NCBI RefSeq assembly: GCF_000212855.1
Contig: NZ_GL890993.1
Location: 1,136,743-1,200,742, forward strand
Length of the DNA: 64,000 bases
From: Streptococcus sanguinis SK355
Lineage (GTDB): Bacteria > Bacillota > Bacilli > Lactobacillales > Streptococcaceae
Direction: 5' to 3'
The notes beneath the pieces were generated by a model. It did no database searches and was not told the DNA's origin. It worked only from the letters and a program-made list of their open reading frames with translations. The stretch's first letter is position 1. Each line of letters opens with the position of its first letter. Positions 30,001 through 39,491 of the stretch are shown piece after piece. The position numbers and the translations under genes were made by a program.

Positions 30001-31677
30001 GTGGTAACAGCAACTCGTGTCAACAACTACGGAACCTACCGTGAAGGCGCAGAAATCAAGGAAAAACTTTACGTTGCCAATACTAGAACGAATGGTACAG
30101 ACTATCAAGGCAAGTATGGTGGAGCCTTCTTGGATGAACTCAAAGCTAAATACCCAGAAATCTTTGAACGAGTACAGATTTCCAACGGTCAAAAGATGAC
30201 GACTGATGAGAAGATTACCAAGTGGTCAGCCAAATACTTCAACGGTACCAATATCTTGGGTCGTGGTGCTTACTATGTTCTTAAAGACTGGGCTAGCAAC
30301 GAATATCTCAACAACAAGAATGGTGAGATGGTACTGCCTAAGCAATTAGTTAATAAGGATGCTTATACAGGATTTGTCAAAGATACTACTGGATTCAAGT
30401 ACTATTCAACTAGTGGCTATCAAGCTAGAAATTCCTTTATCCAAGATGAAAATGGAAATTGGTATTACTTCGATAAACGAGGTTATCTAGCAACAGGTGC
30501 TCAAGAAATTGATGGCAAGCAAGTTTATTTCCTCAAGAATGGTATTCAGCTGCGAAACTCTCTCCGTGAAGATGAAAACGGCAATCAGTACTACTATGAT
30601 AAGACTGGTGCCCAAGTTCTCAACCGTTACTACACTACTGATGGCCAAAACTGGCGTTACTTTGATGCCAAGGGTGTCATGGCTAGAGGTCTGGTAACCA
30701 TGGGCGGCAATCAGCAATTCTTCGACCAAAACGGCTACCAAGTCAAGGGCAAGATTGCGCGTGCCAAGGATGGTAAACTTCGTTACTTTGACAAGGATTC
30801 AGGTAACGCTGCTACTAATCGCTTTGCCCAAGGAGATAATCCAAGTGACTGGTACTATTTCGGAGCAGATGGCGTTGCTGTAACAGGTCTTCAAAAGCTT
30901 GGTCAGCAAACCCTTTACTTCGATCAAGATGGCAAGCAAGTCAAAGGTAAAATCGTGACACTTGCAGACAAGAGTATCCGTTACTTCGATGCTAACTCTG
31001 GAGAAATGGCAGTCAGCAAGTTTGCAGAAGGATCTAAGAACGAATGGTATTACTTCGATCAGACTGGTAAAGCAGTGACAGGTCTTCAAAAACTTGGCCA
31101 GCAAACCCTTTACTTCGACCAAGATGGCAAGCAAGTCAAAGGTAAAATCGTGACACTTGCAGACAAGAGTATCCGTTACTTTGATGCTAACTCCGGAGAA
31201 ATGGCAGTCGGCAAGTTTGCAGAAGGTGCCAAGAATGAATGGTATTACTTCGATCAGACTGGTAAAGCAGTAACAGGTCTTCAAAAGATTGGTCAACAAA
31301 CACTTTACTTTGACCAGGATGGCAAGCAAGTCAAAGGTAAATTAGTAACTCTGGCTGATAAAACGATCCGTTACTTCGATGCTAACTCTGGTGAAATGGC
31401 GGTTAATAAATTTGTTGAAGGTGCTAAGAACGAATGGTATTACTTCGATCAGACTGGTAAAGCAGTGACTGGTTTGCAGCAGATTGGTCAACAAACCCTT
31501 TACTTCGACCAAAATGGCAAGCAAGTCAAAGGTAAGATTGTCTATGTCAATGGTGCTAACCGTTACTTTGATGCCAATTCAGGTGAAATGGCGCGCAATA
31601 AATGGATTCAGCTGGAAGATGGAAGCTGGATGTACTTTGACCGCAATGGTAGAGGCAGACGCTTCGGCTGGAACTAA
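27007..31677 (+). CDS. gtfP: Secreted glucosyltransferase, GH70 (GtfP/GtfG)
   Basis: About 1556 residues. The second of two ATGs (27007) has the better spacing from AGGAGGG; the other is 27004. It has a KxYKxGKxW-type signal peptide (residues 1-43), an Ala/Glu/Lys-rich variable region to about 190, a GH70 catalytic core, and YG-type glucan-binding repeats from about 1120 to the end. Catalytic residues (known family pattern): nucleophile Asp497 in RVDAVDN, acid/base Glu535 in SILEAW, transition-state Asp608 in RAHDSEVQ. The SEVQTVI that follows is typical of enzymes making mostly alpha-1,6 glucan. It polymerises the glucose of sucrose for biofilm matrix. The last repeats are near-identical 65-residue units. 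Confidence 0.95.
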   Translation: MEKKIHYKMHKVKKNWVAIGVTTLALIVAPKVLGLEAGLVHADDVKQVAVQESTTVQTGSPDQATQAQASSASQLEAEKPTSADKETDAKTDAQEPAKPAVAEAAATEKAAVAEEAKAANAASETAKTEAANQDRQASPATVQKQAVDKQAKKTVSDKIVANPKVAKKDRLPEPAQRQGAIAERMRAAQAQAAPVNTEHDDDVLAHIKTIDGKKYYVQDDGTVKKNFAVELNGKILYFDAETGALVDSAEYQFQQGTSSLNNEFTRMNAFHGTTDKDIETVDGYLTADSWYRPKAILKDGKTWTQSTETDLRPLLMAWWPDKQTQVSYLNYMNQQGLGAGAFENKVEQAILTGASQQVQRKIEERIGKEGDTKWLRTLMGAFVKTQPNWNIKTESETTGTNKDHLQGGALLYTNNEKTSYANSKYRILNRTPTNQTGTPKYFIDKSTGGYEFLLANDFDNSNPAVQAEQLNWLHFMMNFGSIVANDPTANFDGVRVDAVDNVNADLLQIASDYFKSRYKVGESEEQAIKHLSILEAWSDNDPDYNKDTKGAQLPIDNKLRLSLLYSFMRKLSVRSGVEPTITNSLNDRSAEKKNGERMANYIFVRAHDSEVQTVIADIIRENINPNTDGLTFTMDELKQAFKIYNEDMRKADKKYTQFNIPTAHALMLSNKDSITRVYYGDLYTDDGQYMETKSPYHDAIDALLRARIKYVAGGQDMKVTYMGVPREADKWSYNGILTSVRYGTGANEATDEGTAETRTQGMAVIASNNPNLKLNEWDKLQVNMGAAHKNQYYRPVLLTTKDGISRYLTDEEVPQSLWKKTDANGILTFDMNDITGYSNVQVSGYLAVWVPVGAKADQDARVAASKKKNASGQVYESSAALDSQLIYEGFSNFQDFATRDDQYTNKVIAKNVNLFKEWGVTSFELPPQYVSSQDGTFLDSIIQNGYAFEDRYDMAMSKNNKYGSLNDLLNALRALHSVNIQAIADWVPDQIYNLPGKEVVTATRVNNYGTYREGAEIKEKLYVANTRTNGTDYQGKYGGAFLDELKAKYPEIFERVQISNGQKMTTDEKITKWSAKYFNGTNILGRGAYYVLKDWASNEYLNNKNGEMVLPKQLVNKDAYTGFVKDTTGFKYYSTSGYQARNSFIQDENGNWYYFDKRGYLATGAQEIDGKQVYFLKNGIQLRNSLREDENGNQYYYDKTGAQVLNRYYTTDGQNWRYFDAKGVMARGLVTMGGNQQFFDQNGYQVKGKIARAKDGKLRYFDKDSGNAATNRFAQGDNPSDWYYFGADGVAVTGLQKLGQQTLYFDQDGKQVKGKIVTLADKSIRYFDANSGEMAVSKFAEGSKNEWYYFDQTGKAVTGLQKLGQQTLYFDQDGKQVKGKIVTLADKSIRYFDANSGEMAVGKFAEGAKNEWYYFDQTGKAVTGLQKIGQQTLYFDQDGKQVKGKLVTLADKTIRYFDANSGEMAVNKFVEGAKNEWYYFDQTGKAVTGLQQIGQQTLYFDQNGKQVKGKIVYVNGANRYFDANSGEMARNKWIQLEDGSWMYFDRNGRGRRFGWN
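30886..31660 (+). repeat. 195-bp tandem repeats in gtf
   Basis: Four in-frame units starting at 30886, 31081, 31276 and 31471 (the last shortened), exactly 195 bases apart, each encoding a 65-residue glucan-binding unit ([20 protein letters not shown]…). Units 1 and 2 are nearly identical at DNA level. Confidence 0.9.
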
Positions 31678-31727
31678 TAGTAATAGAGTAGGCTAAATGA
31701 AACTTAATCTTTAGCTTTCTAATACAC

Positions 31728-31766
31728 AAAAAACGATAACTTCTTATTTGGAAGTTATCGTTTTTT
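31728..31766. terminator. Bidirectional terminator, gtf and MFS
   Basis: Perfect 16-bp stem: A6CGATAACTTC with GAAGTTATCGT6, 7-base loop. It serves gtf (+) and the MFS gene (-). Confidence 0.92.
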
Positions 31767-31809
31767 GCTGTCTTCTGGGAGAATAAACATAAAAACAAAA
31801 TTAAATCTA

Positions 31810-33051
31810 TCAAATTTCTTTAATATCTTTCTTTTTTTCAATAGATAGGAGCAGAGCAATTACACCGATAATGCTGAAGATGAGCCAGCTAGCGTTCATA
31901 TTCCAGAGGGCTAGGCTGCTGAAGACCATAGTACCAAAGGGAACAGAGAAAGAAAAGAGCAGACTCAGAAAGCTGGAAGTCTGAGCGAGAACATCAGAAG
32001 GCAATTTGCTCAGTAAGAGGGTGTTGATTTTGGGATTGATCTTGCCGGAGATATAAGCTAGTAAAAATCCAAAAACAATGCCGACGAAAACAGGCAAATG
32101 CAAGAAGTTGCTGACAGCAAGCAGAATCATGGTAAGAGCAGCCCAGAGGGTTAGTTGATTTAGAGAGAGACGGCTAAAGTAATCGTTGGGAGTCAGGCTG
32201 GCGATGACCATGGCTAGGACAAGAGTCGTCTGAAGAACCAAGAGCGACTGGCTAAAGGATAGCTGGAAGATGGGATTGTCCAGCAAGTAGAGATTATAAA
32301 GAGCTATAAGAGAGCCTGCCATAGCGTTGACGACTAGGATTTGAGCCAGCAGTTTGAGAAAATTGTTAGAACCTTCCTGTTCGAAGATGAGCTTGGACGA
32401 TGTGTACATTTTCTTCAACTCTTCCTTCAGAGGAGCTTTTTTCTCAGAAATTGCGACGGGATCATGGGTCAATCGGCGGCGGACTAGGTAGAGGATGGTG
32501 GAGGATAGAAGAAAGGTCAAAGCGTTAACCAAAGCAACTAGGAAAAAGTCTTTCTGGCTGACGGTTAGGAGCCAAACTCCCAAAGCTTGTCCGGCCAGGC
32601 TGCAAAGAAAGCTGATAAGCTGGGTAAAAGAGAAAGCTTCCATAAGGTCTTTCTCTGAAACATTCTTTTTTAAAATCGGCATTTGGAGACCGCTCCGATA
32701 ATCGCTGATGATATCTGAAAGAATATTCATCAAGCAGACGGCTGAAAAGGCTAGATAAGAGCTGGAGCGAGTCATGAAGGCAACAAGGACAAAGAGCAGG
32801 GCTTGAAGATAACCCAAATAAATCAGCCAGCGAGCCTTATGGACGGTCTTGTCAGCTTTGATGCCGGCAAAGATAGTAAAGAAAGTCGGAACTAGGACGA
32901 TAAAATTAGCCACAGCAATGGCAAACTTGGGATTGGGCATGCTAGAAGCAAATACCACAAAAACAATATTGAAAATAGAAGCTCCCAAGGTGTTGAAGAT
33001 CCGGGAAAGACTGAGTGAGGCATAGACCCCATTTTTAAAGAATAATTTCAT
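31810..33051 (-). CDS. MFS transporter
   Basis: 413 residues, about 12 helices (FNTLGASIFNIVFVVFASSM is the first). It fits the uncharacterised drug-exporter-like MFS group of streptococci. AGGAG precedes the ATG on the minus strand. It lies between gtf and a second rgg gene on the same strand; a terminator after that rgg makes it a separate transcript. Substrate unknown. Confidence 0.8.
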   Translation of the reverse strand: MKLFFKNGVYASLSLSRIFNTLGASIFNIVFVVFASSMPNPKFAIAVANFIVLVPTFFTIFAGIKADKTVHKARWLIYLGYLQALLFVLVAFMTRSSSYLAFSAVCLMNILSDIISDYRSGLQMPILKKNVSEKDLMEAFSFTQLISFLCSLAGQALGVWLLTVSQKDFFLVALVNALTFLLSSTILYLVRRRLTHDPVAISEKKAPLKEELKKMYTSSKLIFEQEGSNNFLKLLAQILVVNAMAGSLIALYNLYLLDNPIFQLSFSQSLLVLQTTLVLAMVIASLTPNDYFSRLSLNQLTLWAALTMILLAVSNFLHLPVFVGIVFGFLLAYISGKINPKINTLLLSKLPSDVLAQTSSFLSLLFSFSVPFGTMVFSSLALWNMNASWLIFSIIGVIALLLSIEKKKDIKEI

Positions 33052-33351
33052 CGTTGACTCCTTTTTCTAAACTGCAAGATTGTATAAAAGGTGATTGGGC
33101 ACATCTGTAATCTAGCTTTTGTTTTTTCTCTTTCTGATGACCATTATAGACCGTTTAAAGCCAAAAACAAGGGCTTTTCGGCAACTGGTTAGGTCTCATA
33201 AGTAAGTGGTAAAATTCTGAAAGTGACTTGCGATAGCTCTTTCTGTTTTTAGTATAAAAGAAAAAATTCAAGCAGCAGAAAACGTTGCATATATTCGACG
33301 GATTTTTGAGTGAAAGTGTTAAACTTAGTGAGTTAGAGCGTATTTTGCATC
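33052..33351. other. Gap between MFS and second rgg, no gene seen
   Basis: About 300 bases, AT-rich, with no ribosome site-supported frame. A plus-strand frame at 33285-33515 runs into the second rgg gene on the opposite strand and is not credible. It presumably holds the MFS promoter on the minus strand. Confidence 0.5.
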
Positions 33352-33398
33352 AAAAAACTCCACTTCCCAACTCAAAATCGCTGAGCTTAAAAGTGGAG
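33352..33398 (-). terminator. Terminator of the second rgg
   Basis: On the minus strand, CTCCACTT pairs with AAGTGGAG around a long loop, followed by T6. Confidence 0.8.
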
Positions 33399-33405
33399 AT
33401 TTACA

Positions 33406-34275
33406 TTATTTACTATATTTTTGAAAAGCATTATCAAGGGCTTCTTGATAGTAGTTGGCGCTATATTGGCATTTCAAGATTCGGAAAATGTCGACAGCTT
33501 GCTTCATTTGAGTGAGTCCCTCTTCTGTTTGCCCTTTCAAACAGATCAACTCTCCCTGAGCAAAGAGATAGACAATTCGGAAGTAAGTCTCATTTTCTTC
33601 GTAAAAGTGTCGCTCAATGACTTGTTGGAAATAGTCTGCCTGGGTGATATTTTCCTGACCGATGGCCAGAAGATAGCCATTAAGAAAGATGGTGTGCAGG
33701 GTGTTGCGATTGTTGGCAAATAAGGCTACGAAATCCTTTCTTGAGAGGATTTCTTTCGTATACTGAGAAAACAAATCTAGAGATAAAACTGGAGTGCAGA
33801 TAGAGAAGAGATTGAGCTCGTAGCGGCCCCAAATATCAACTGAAAAGAGGTAATCATGTAGGTAATCGAGTTCTTTTGGGCTGGCCTTTTCAGACTCTTT
33901 GAGGGCACAGAGATAGGCCTTTATAATCAGGCGCTCAACCCAATCGTTAGCGCTCTTACTTTTTCGCGTGATTTTTTCTTTTTCCAGATAAAGTTCCTCT
34001 AAGAGGTTAAGCTGATTGGCTTGCAACAGGTCTTGGATTTGGCTTAAGAGTTCCTTGTGAGAGTGATGGTTCTGGATGCCGGCTGCAACAGTAAATTCTT
34101 CCGTTTCCGTGTGGATAGCACTGAGTGCGCTAAAAAGTTTCTGTGCCGAAAGTTCGCTCTGCCCATTTTCAAAGCGAGAGAGCATAGATTTTGAAAATTC
34201 TCCACCGGTCGCCTCGGATAAAGAGATGTGCCTAGCCTCTCGAAAAAATCTAAAAACCTGTCCCAGATGTTCCAT
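33406..34275 (-). CDS. Second Rgg-family regulator
   Basis: 289 residues with the same two-part layout as the first Rgg: helix-turn-helix (SLSEATGGEFSKSMLSRFEN) and a C-terminal helical domain with VDIWGRYELNLFS, matching VEEWGRYELWLF of the gtf-linked copy. The two look like divergent paralogs. It is divergent from the yceD-like gene and upstream of an MFS gene. Target and any peptide ligand are unknown; the short divergent region has no hydrophobic peptide gene. Confidence 0.88.
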   Translation of the reverse strand: MEHLGQVFRFFREARHISLSEATGGEFSKSMLSRFENGQSELSAQKLFSALSAIHTETEEFTVAAGIQNHHSHKELLSQIQDLLQANQLNLLEELYLEKEKITRKSKSANDWVERLIIKAYLCALKESEKASPKELDYLHDYLFSVDIWGRYELNLFSICTPVLSLDLFSQYTKEILSRKDFVALFANNRNTLHTIFLNGYLLAIGQENITQADYFQQVIERHFYEENETYFRIVYLFAQGELICLKGQTEEGLTQMKQAVDIFRILKCQYSANYYQEALDNAFQKYSK

Positions 34276-34339
34276 TGTCTTCCCTCCTTGCTATTTATTA
34301 TAACAAAATAATTTTCAATAACAGCGGAGCGCCCAAACA

Positions 34340-34348
34340 TGATATAAT
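34340..34348 (+). promoter_or_regulatory. Extended -10 of the yceD-like gene
   Basis: TG at 34340-34341 and TATAAT at 34343-34348, in the 98-base divergent region shared with the second rgg. Confidence 0.62.
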
Positions 34349-34373
34349 AAAAGAAAAAAACAAAGAGGAACTT

Positions 34374-34904
34374 ATGTTGCATATTCAAGAAATTCGGAAG
34401 AATCCAGATGGACTAGCCTTTGAGAAAAAGCTGGACTTGGCAGAGGAGTTAAAAGAGCGCAATCCTGAAATTTTAGATGTTCAGGATATTGTAGCCAGTG
34501 GAAAGGTTCAATATGAAGACGGCCTTTATTTTCTAGATTATGACTTGTCTTATACCATTACTCTGACGTCCAGTCGTAGCATGGAGCCAGTGGAACTCAA
34601 GGAGTCTTATCTAGTCAACGAAATTTTCATGGAAGAAGGACAGGCTGCATCGCAGGATATGATTGATCAGGATTTGGTGCTGCCGATTGAAAATGGCGAG
34701 ATTAATGTATCCGAGAGTGTGGCTGATAATATCTTGCTGAATATCCCGTTGAAAATCCTGACAGCTGAGGAAGAAGCCGGCCAAGGCTTTCTGTCAGGCC
34801 AAGACTGGCAGGTTATGACGGAAGAGGAATTCGCCGCTGCTCAAGAAGCTCAAAAAGAGAAGAACAATCCTTTCGCCGGTTTGCAAGGACTTTTTGATGA
34901 ATGA
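34374..34904 (+). CDS. YceD family protein (DUF177)
   Basis: 176 residues, acidic, from the ATG at 34374 (AGAGG upstream). It matches YceD/DUF177 (GKVQYEDGLYFLDYDLSYTITLTSSRSMEPVE region, ending in an acidic tail). In many bacteria yceD sits before rpmF and has been tied to 23S rRNA and ribosome assembly; here rpmF is not adjacent. Followed by the flotillin gene with its own apparent leader. Confidence 0.82.
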   Translation: MLHIQEIRKNPDGLAFEKKLDLAEELKERNPEILDVQDIVASGKVQYEDGLYFLDYDLSYTITLTSSRSMEPVELKESYLVNEIFMEEGQAASQDMIDQDLVLPIENGEINVSESVADNILLNIPLKILTAEEEAGQGFLSGQDWQVMTEEEFAAAQEAQKEKNNPFAGLQGLFDE

Positions 34905-35008
34905 TTCTTGTAAAAATCTTGAAAATAATTTGAGAATTTGAAATAATTTGTTATACTAAGTATAAAAAGAAAATAGACAATGAAAATTGTCTTATAGAAG
35001 GAGATTTA

Positions 35009-36487
35009 ATGGATACATTTTTCTTTCCAACCTGGTTGATTCCAGTAATTATTGGTTTGGTTGTCCTTGTTGTACTTTTAGTGAAAGGCTATGTTAACGC
35101 ACGCCCTAACGAAGTAGTTGTAATTACGGGACTACGTAAACAGCGTCACCTTCGTGGTAAGGCTGGCTTTATGATTCCTTTTGTAGAGCAGCGCTCTTAT
35201 TTGGATATTGAGCAGTTCTCGACAGATGTTCGCACTTCTGAAGCGGTACCGACTCTGGACTTTATCAATGTTCGTGCCGATGCAGCTGTTAAGCTAAAAA
35301 TCGGAACGACTGATGAAATGATTGCCCGTGCAGCAGAAAACTTTCTTAATTGGAATACAACAGATATTTCCAACTCTGTTCAAGATGTCTTGGAAGGAAA
35401 TCTCCGGGAAGTGATTGGTCAGATGGAACTTCGTAAGATGGTCAATGACCGTCAGGAATTTGCCTCAAAAGTGCAGGACAACGTAGCTCCTGATCTGGCT
35501 AAAATGGGATTGGAAGTCATTGCCTTTACCGTTCAGTCTTTCTCTGATGAAGGTGGTGTGATTGATAATCTCGGTATCGAAAATGTCGAAACCATCAAAA
35601 AAGATGCCTTAATTGCAAAGGCTAAAGCTGAACGTGAGCGCAAGGAAGTAGAAGCTGAGCAGGACAAGTTGGCAAACGACAAGCGCGTAGCTGCTGACTT
35701 AGAAATCGCTCAAAAGCAAAATGAACTGAAACTGAAGCAAGCAGCCCTCAAGCAGGAAGCGGATATTGCGCAAGCTAAGGCAGATGCAGCTAAAGGGATT
35801 GAGGCGGAAGTGCAGCGTCGGGAGCAAGAACGTGTGGCTGCCGAAGCTAATATCATGAAGCAAGAGAAAGAAGCTGAAGTCAAGGAACGCGAAGTTAAGG
35901 TTCGGGAGCAAGAACTGGATGCTAACATCCGCAAACAGGCTGAAGCGGAGAAATACTCTCGTCAACAAGCAGCAGAAGCGCAATTGATTGAGCGTCAACG
36001 TCAAGCCGAGGCGGAACTCTTTGAAACACAAAAAGAAGCCGAAGCTCGCAAGGCTCAAGCCGAGGCTGAGAAATTTGCGCAACTGCAAGAAGCTGAAGCC
36101 ATTGAAGCCAAGGGACGTGCTGAAGCCGAGGCTATTCGTCTTAAGCTAGAAGCCGAAGCTGAAGGTTTGGATAAAAAAGCCGAAGCCATGAAGAAGATGC
36201 AGGAAGCTGCGATTACTGAGATGATTGTAGACAAACTGCCAGAAATTGCCCGTGCTGTAGCAGAGCCGCTTACTAAAGTGGACAAAATTACTATGTATGG
36301 TGAAGGCAATGCTTCTAAGATGGTTGGTGATATCATGCAGAGTATTGACCAAGTGTCGCAAGGTGCAGGCTTCGACATCCGCCAACTCCTAGCAGGAGCT
36401 CTTGGTGTTAATATGACTGTTAACAAGCTAAAACAAGATGAGCAGCCAGTTATTGAAGCTGCAAATCTTGACACCGACAAAAAATAA
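35009..36487 (+). CDS. Flotillin family protein (FloT/YuaG-like)
   Basis: 492 residues: one N-terminal membrane helix (about 8-27), an SPFH/PHB domain (about 30-200), then a long Ala/Glu/Lys-rich coiled coil (about 205-420) with many EAE/EAQ repeats, as in flotillins, and a helical C-terminus. Flotillins organise membrane microdomains. AAGGAG precedes the ATG. It is probably monocistronic, with a terminator at 36514-36557. Confidence 0.92.
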   Translation: MDTFFFPTWLIPVIIGLVVLVVLLVKGYVNARPNEVVVITGLRKQRHLRGKAGFMIPFVEQRSYLDIEQFSTDVRTSEAVPTLDFINVRADAAVKLKIGTTDEMIARAAENFLNWNTTDISNSVQDVLEGNLREVIGQMELRKMVNDRQEFASKVQDNVAPDLAKMGLEVIAFTVQSFSDEGGVIDNLGIENVETIKKDALIAKAKAERERKEVEAEQDKLANDKRVAADLEIAQKQNELKLKQAALKQEADIAQAKADAAKGIEAEVQRREQERVAAEANIMKQEKEAEVKEREVKVREQELDANIRKQAEAEKYSRQQAAEAQLIERQRQAEAELFETQKEAEARKAQAEAEKFAQLQEAEAIEAKGRAEAEAIRLKLEAEAEGLDKKAEAMKKMQEAAITEMIVDKLPEIARAVAEPLTKVDKITMYGEGNASKMVGDIMQSIDQVSQGAGFDIRQLLAGALGVNMTVNKLKQDEQPVIEAANLDTDKK

Positions 36488-36513
36488 AATAAAAGATAAA
36501 TCGCTATGACTTG

Positions 36514-36557
36514 CACCCCAAAAGTTAGACAGAAAATCTAACGATTGGGGTGTTTTT
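36514..36557 (+). terminator. Terminator, possibly derived from an IS end
   Basis: CACCCCAA/TTGGGGTG and GTTAGA/TCTAAC stack into one stem, followed by T5. The sequence (ACTTGCACCCCAAAAGTTAG) resembles the terminal repeats of IS3-family (IS150-group) elements as I remember them, so it may be a leftover end reused as a terminator. Confidence 0.65.
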
Positions 36558-36741
36558 AATCTGAAATTAGGTTATACAAATAAACTAGGTATATAACCTA
36601 AAAGTAATGACGTTTCTCGGGTTCAGATATAGCTGGCTCAAATCTTTAATATTATTCCCTGGTTTAAAGCAAGAAAAAATTGAGAAGATTCTAGTAGATG
36701 TCCAACTCCATACAACAAGCTCCCAGACTTAGTTTGGGAGC

Positions 36742-37035
36742 TTATTGCTTTATATCTTCTGTTTGGCCTTGATAGTGGTAAATGCAGAGTCGGTTTGCTT
36801 GGTCTGGGCGACTGACGGTAAAGTGGAAGTAATGGTCCTTCTTGTCCAAACTTTTGGTCTTGGAAAGTTTGAAATAAGTGACCCGGCGGCTGGCCATGTG
36901 GAGTAGGATGTCATCTTCCATGACCATCAGAGGCTGGGGAAGATTGGAAAATTGATAAAAATCCTCTTGAAATTGATAGTAATTCTGGGAAAAATAGTCA
37001 AATTGAAGTTCCTCATGTAGATTCTGAGTAGTCAT
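36742..37035 (-). CDS. Small UmuC-operon protein, possibly DUF5960
   Basis: 97 residues from the ATG at 37035, which follows AGGAGG; the longer frame from 37098 lies inside the YolD-like gene. Acidic and aromatic-rich (ELQFDYFSQNYYQFQEDFYQF), it resembles a small streptococcal family (DUF5960) found beside UmuC-type polymerases. Function unknown. Last gene of the SOS cassette, overlapping the YolD-like gene by 23 bases. Confidence 0.6.
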   Translation of the reverse strand: MTTQNLHEELQFDYFSQNYYQFQEDFYQFSNLPQPLMVMEDDILLHMASRRVTYFKLSKTKSLDKKDHYFHFTVSRPDQANRLCIYHYQGQTEDIKQ

Positions 37036-37387
37036 CTGCACCTCCTGAAGCTTGTATCGAAAGAATCTGATGGATAGCAAGGACTTTGTAATGGTCACCT
37101 TCCTGCAAGAGGACCTGCTTGCAGTCCAGATGGAAGACGGTAGCAGTAATGTCGGTCAGCTTTCCCTGATTAAGAAAGGTGATTCGGATGGGAACTTGCT
37201 GACTGTAGGCTTGACTGAGCAAGTGGAATTTTTCCTGTCTGTCAAGCTGGGTCAGACGACTGATATCTAGTTCTGTCTTGGCCAGAGCAGTGCTGTGCTC
37301 AGAGAGGAAAAAGCCAGCCCACTTAGCCATGCCCCGATCCTGAAAGTCACGTGCTGACTGATAGGGGAGATAAGAGCGGTCGGTCAT
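37013..37387 (-). CDS. YolD-like protein
   Basis: 124 residues with the YolD signature RGMAKWAGFFLSEHSTAL near residue 20, then a small beta-domain (VPIRITFLNQGK…). YolD-like proteins are encoded with Y-family polymerases (yolD-uvrX, yqjX-yqjW in Bacillus) and are proposed UmuD-like partners. It overlaps the umuC stop by 4 bases (ATGA), so the two are translated together. Confidence 0.72.
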   Translation of the reverse strand: MTDRSYLPYQSARDFQDRGMAKWAGFFLSEHSTALAKTELDISRLTQLDRQEKFHLLSQAYSQQVPIRITFLNQGKLTDITATVFHLDCKQVLLQEGDHYKVLAIHQILSIQASGGADDYSEST

Positions 37388-38799
37388 GATAAGCCCTCCA
37401 AACCTCCAGCAGAATGGCCACCAGTTAACTTGCTTCGAGCAATAGCACGGGAGGAGTCCAGCAAGGCATTTCCCTTAAGCAGAGAGGTAAAGCCGAAGCG
37501 ATCTCTGATGAGGTCAATCGTCAGCTGGAGCTCCTCTTCTTTTTGAATTTGCAGGGGATCATCAAAGAGAGAAATCTGACCATAGCCTTGATCGACAAAG
37601 TCACTGTAAAAAACACCAATCTGTCGGATAGCCCCGCCCTGATATTTGGAACGAAAAAGCTGAACTACGATTTGAGCCAGTCGATCGCTGTTATTGATAG
37701 GCTCAATTTTTTTCTGTGTATGAATGGAAGGAAGGCGCTCCTGTTTAGAATAGCGGGCATAGATGGAGACACGCTGGCATTTCTTACCAGAACGTCTGAG
37801 CCGAATGGCGACCTGCTCAGCCATTTCTCGGAAAACCAGCTCAATCTCTGCCTGTCGTCTATAATCTCGGGGGAGAATTTGCGAATTCCCTAGGCCATGT
37901 GACTTGACCTGATAAGGCTTGTGAACATTGCTTTCATCAATGCCATGAGCGTGAAACCAAAGCTGCAGGCCCATGACCCCCATTTCTTTTTTGAGAATAT
38001 CGGGGTTAAAGTGAACCAAATCATAAATGGAGTGGATACCTAGCTTCTTAAGACGGATGGCCGTTCGGTGGCCGATACCCCAAAAATCTGTCATTGTCGG
38101 AATAGTCCAGACCTTGTTGGGAACATCCTCGTAGGACCAGTTGACCCGCATCTTTTTTGTATGTTTTGCTTCAATGTCCAAGGCCAGCTTAGCGAGAAGA
38201 GGATTGGCATTGCTCAGGCCGATAGAGGCATAAATCCCAGTCTTCTTCCAGATAGCCTGTTGAATGCGGGCAGCCAGCAGGTCTAGTTTAGTCCTGCGGT
38301 CCAGCGTCTGATCGGGAATGAAGTAGTTGATAGAGCTTGTCAAATCTAAGAAGCCCTCATCGATTGAGTAGGGGAAAATATCATCGGGAGCCGCAAAATC
38401 CTGGAAAATCTTTTGGATTTCCATATTTTTCTGGATATAGTAGTTCATCCGGGGTGGGATCAATAAGGTCTTTTGGGCCGCGTCTTCGATAAAGCGCACA
38501 TAATCTGCTGTAATTGGCAGTCCCTGCTTGCGGGCAGCAGCAAAGTTGAACTTACGGGTGTGGACATCAAAAGGAAGATTATAGCTTCGGCTGACATTTT
38601 GGCTGCCGAAATTCTTTTTAAAGAGAGGGGTGGCAGCTAGGATTAGTCCGGCAGAATTTTCAATTCGGCTCATGACACAGAGCGAGGTTTTTAAAGGGTC
38701 AAGACCAAGAGCGATGCATTCACAAGAGGCGTAAAAACTTTTCATATCCACAAAAGCAATGTCTGAATGGGGCTCGCGTGAATAATCAAATAGGACCAT
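37384..38799 (-). CDS. umuC: Y-family DNA polymerase (UmuC/UvrX type)
   Basis: 471 residues, a full-length Gram-positive UmuC. Catalytic motifs: DMKSFYASCE (metal Asp near residue 18) and YSIDEGFLD (near residue 145), then a helix-hairpin-helix (WGIGHRTAIRLKKLGI) and a little-finger domain. It copies damaged DNA at the cost of mutations. It directly follows the repressor gene (3 bases between), and precedes the YolD-like gene. Confidence 0.93.
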   Translation of the reverse strand: MVLFDYSREPHSDIAFVDMKSFYASCECIALGLDPLKTSLCVMSRIENSAGLILAATPLFKKNFGSQNVSRSYNLPFDVHTRKFNFAAARKQGLPITADYVRFIEDAAQKTLLIPPRMNYYIQKNMEIQKIFQDFAAPDDIFPYSIDEGFLDLTSSINYFIPDQTLDRRTKLDLLAARIQQAIWKKTGIYASIGLSNANPLLAKLALDIEAKHTKKMRVNWSYEDVPNKVWTIPTMTDFWGIGHRTAIRLKKLGIHSIYDLVHFNPDILKKEMGVMGLQLWFHAHGIDESNVHKPYQVKSHGLGNSQILPRDYRRQAEIELVFREMAEQVAIRLRRSGKKCQRVSIYARYSKQERLPSIHTQKKIEPINNSDRLAQIVVQLFRSKYQGGAIRQIGVFYSDFVDQGYGQISLFDDPLQIQKEEELQLTIDLIRDRFGFTSLLKGNALLDSSRAIARSKLTGGHSAGGLEGLS

Positions 38800-38802
38800 A
38801 AC

Positions 38803-39480
38803 TTACACCTCAATCGGCAGAAAATGTCCGACTACGATACCAACAATGCTAGGCTGATCTTCATAGGGAGCAAAGAGATCCCCGTAGTCAGGATTGATAG
38901 ACTCTAGGCGTAGACCTTCAGCTTCACGGTAGACTTTTTTGATATAGGTCTTGCCATTCCACATGAGAGCATAGACCGCCCCATCGTAGTCAAATCCTGT
39001 CTGTTTCATAAGGGCAACAGAGCCATTGGGATACTTGGGCTCCATAGAATCCCCAGAGACCCAGGATGCAAAGTCGTGCTGGATATCTTGATCAAAGTAG
39101 ACAGTTTCGTAGTCTGTTTCATTGTCATAGTAACTGTGACCGCGACCTGCAGCCAGCTCAACGGATAGAACCTTATAGGCTGTAAGGGAGCTAACCTTGC
39201 GCTGTCTCTCTAAGAGCCGACTAGCGAGCTTGTCTACTTCTTTTTTATGCGGTGGGGTTAGTAAAGGGTAGGTGTAGAGCGCACTGGTCTCATCCACAAA
39301 GTAGTTCTCTTGGACTTTGAGACAGGTGGCCAACCTCCTGAGGTTTTTTGCGTGGGGTTCTGCTAGGCCATTTTCCCAAGCAGAGTAAGTCTTTCGAGAG
39401 ATTCCCAGCTCTTGGTAAATAGAGGATTGAGTCAAATTAAGCTCCAGCCGACGTTTTTTTAATTTTTCATGAGAAAACAT
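38803..39480 (-). CDS. HdiR-type self-cleaving repressor (XRE plus S24)
   Basis: 225 residues from the ATG at 39480, which has GGAGG at its front. An XRE helix-turn-helix (about residues 5-60) is joined to a LexA/S24 peptidase domain: probable cleavage at Ala111-Gly112 in LAAGRG, catalytic Ser145 in GDSMEP and Lys181 or 182 in YIKKVY. Streptococci lack LexA; HdiR-like proteins control umuC there, being cleaved after DNA damage. The operator at 39492-39516 would allow self-control. Confidence 0.9.
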   Translation of the reverse strand: MFSHEKLKKRRLELNLTQSSIYQELGISRKTYSAWENGLAEPHAKNLRRLATCLKVQENYFVDETSALYTYPLLTPPHKKEVDKLASRLLERQRKVSSLTAYKVLSVELAAGRGHSYYDNETDYETVYFDQDIQHDFASWVSGDSMEPKYPNGSVALMKQTGFDYDGAVYALMWNGKTYIKKVYREAEGLRLESINPDYGDLFAPYEDQPSIVGIVVGHFLPIEV

Positions 39481-39491
39481 ACTACACCTCC

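Noticed and set aside
30799..31329. 176-codon minus-strand frame opposite the gtf repeats
   Set aside because: Its own repeats simply mirror the 195-bp sense repeats; no supported start.
30886..31660. Regular repeats considered as a CRISPR array
   Set aside because: Repeat length 195, no unique spacers, and entirely in frame inside gtf.
33285..33515. 76-codon plus-strand frame after the second rgg
   Set aside because: It overlaps the rgg coding end and its terminator on the other strand and has no ribosome site.
35699..36088. Minus-strand frames opposite the flotillin coiled coil
   Set aside because: Low-complexity shadows of the Ala/Glu-rich sense strand.
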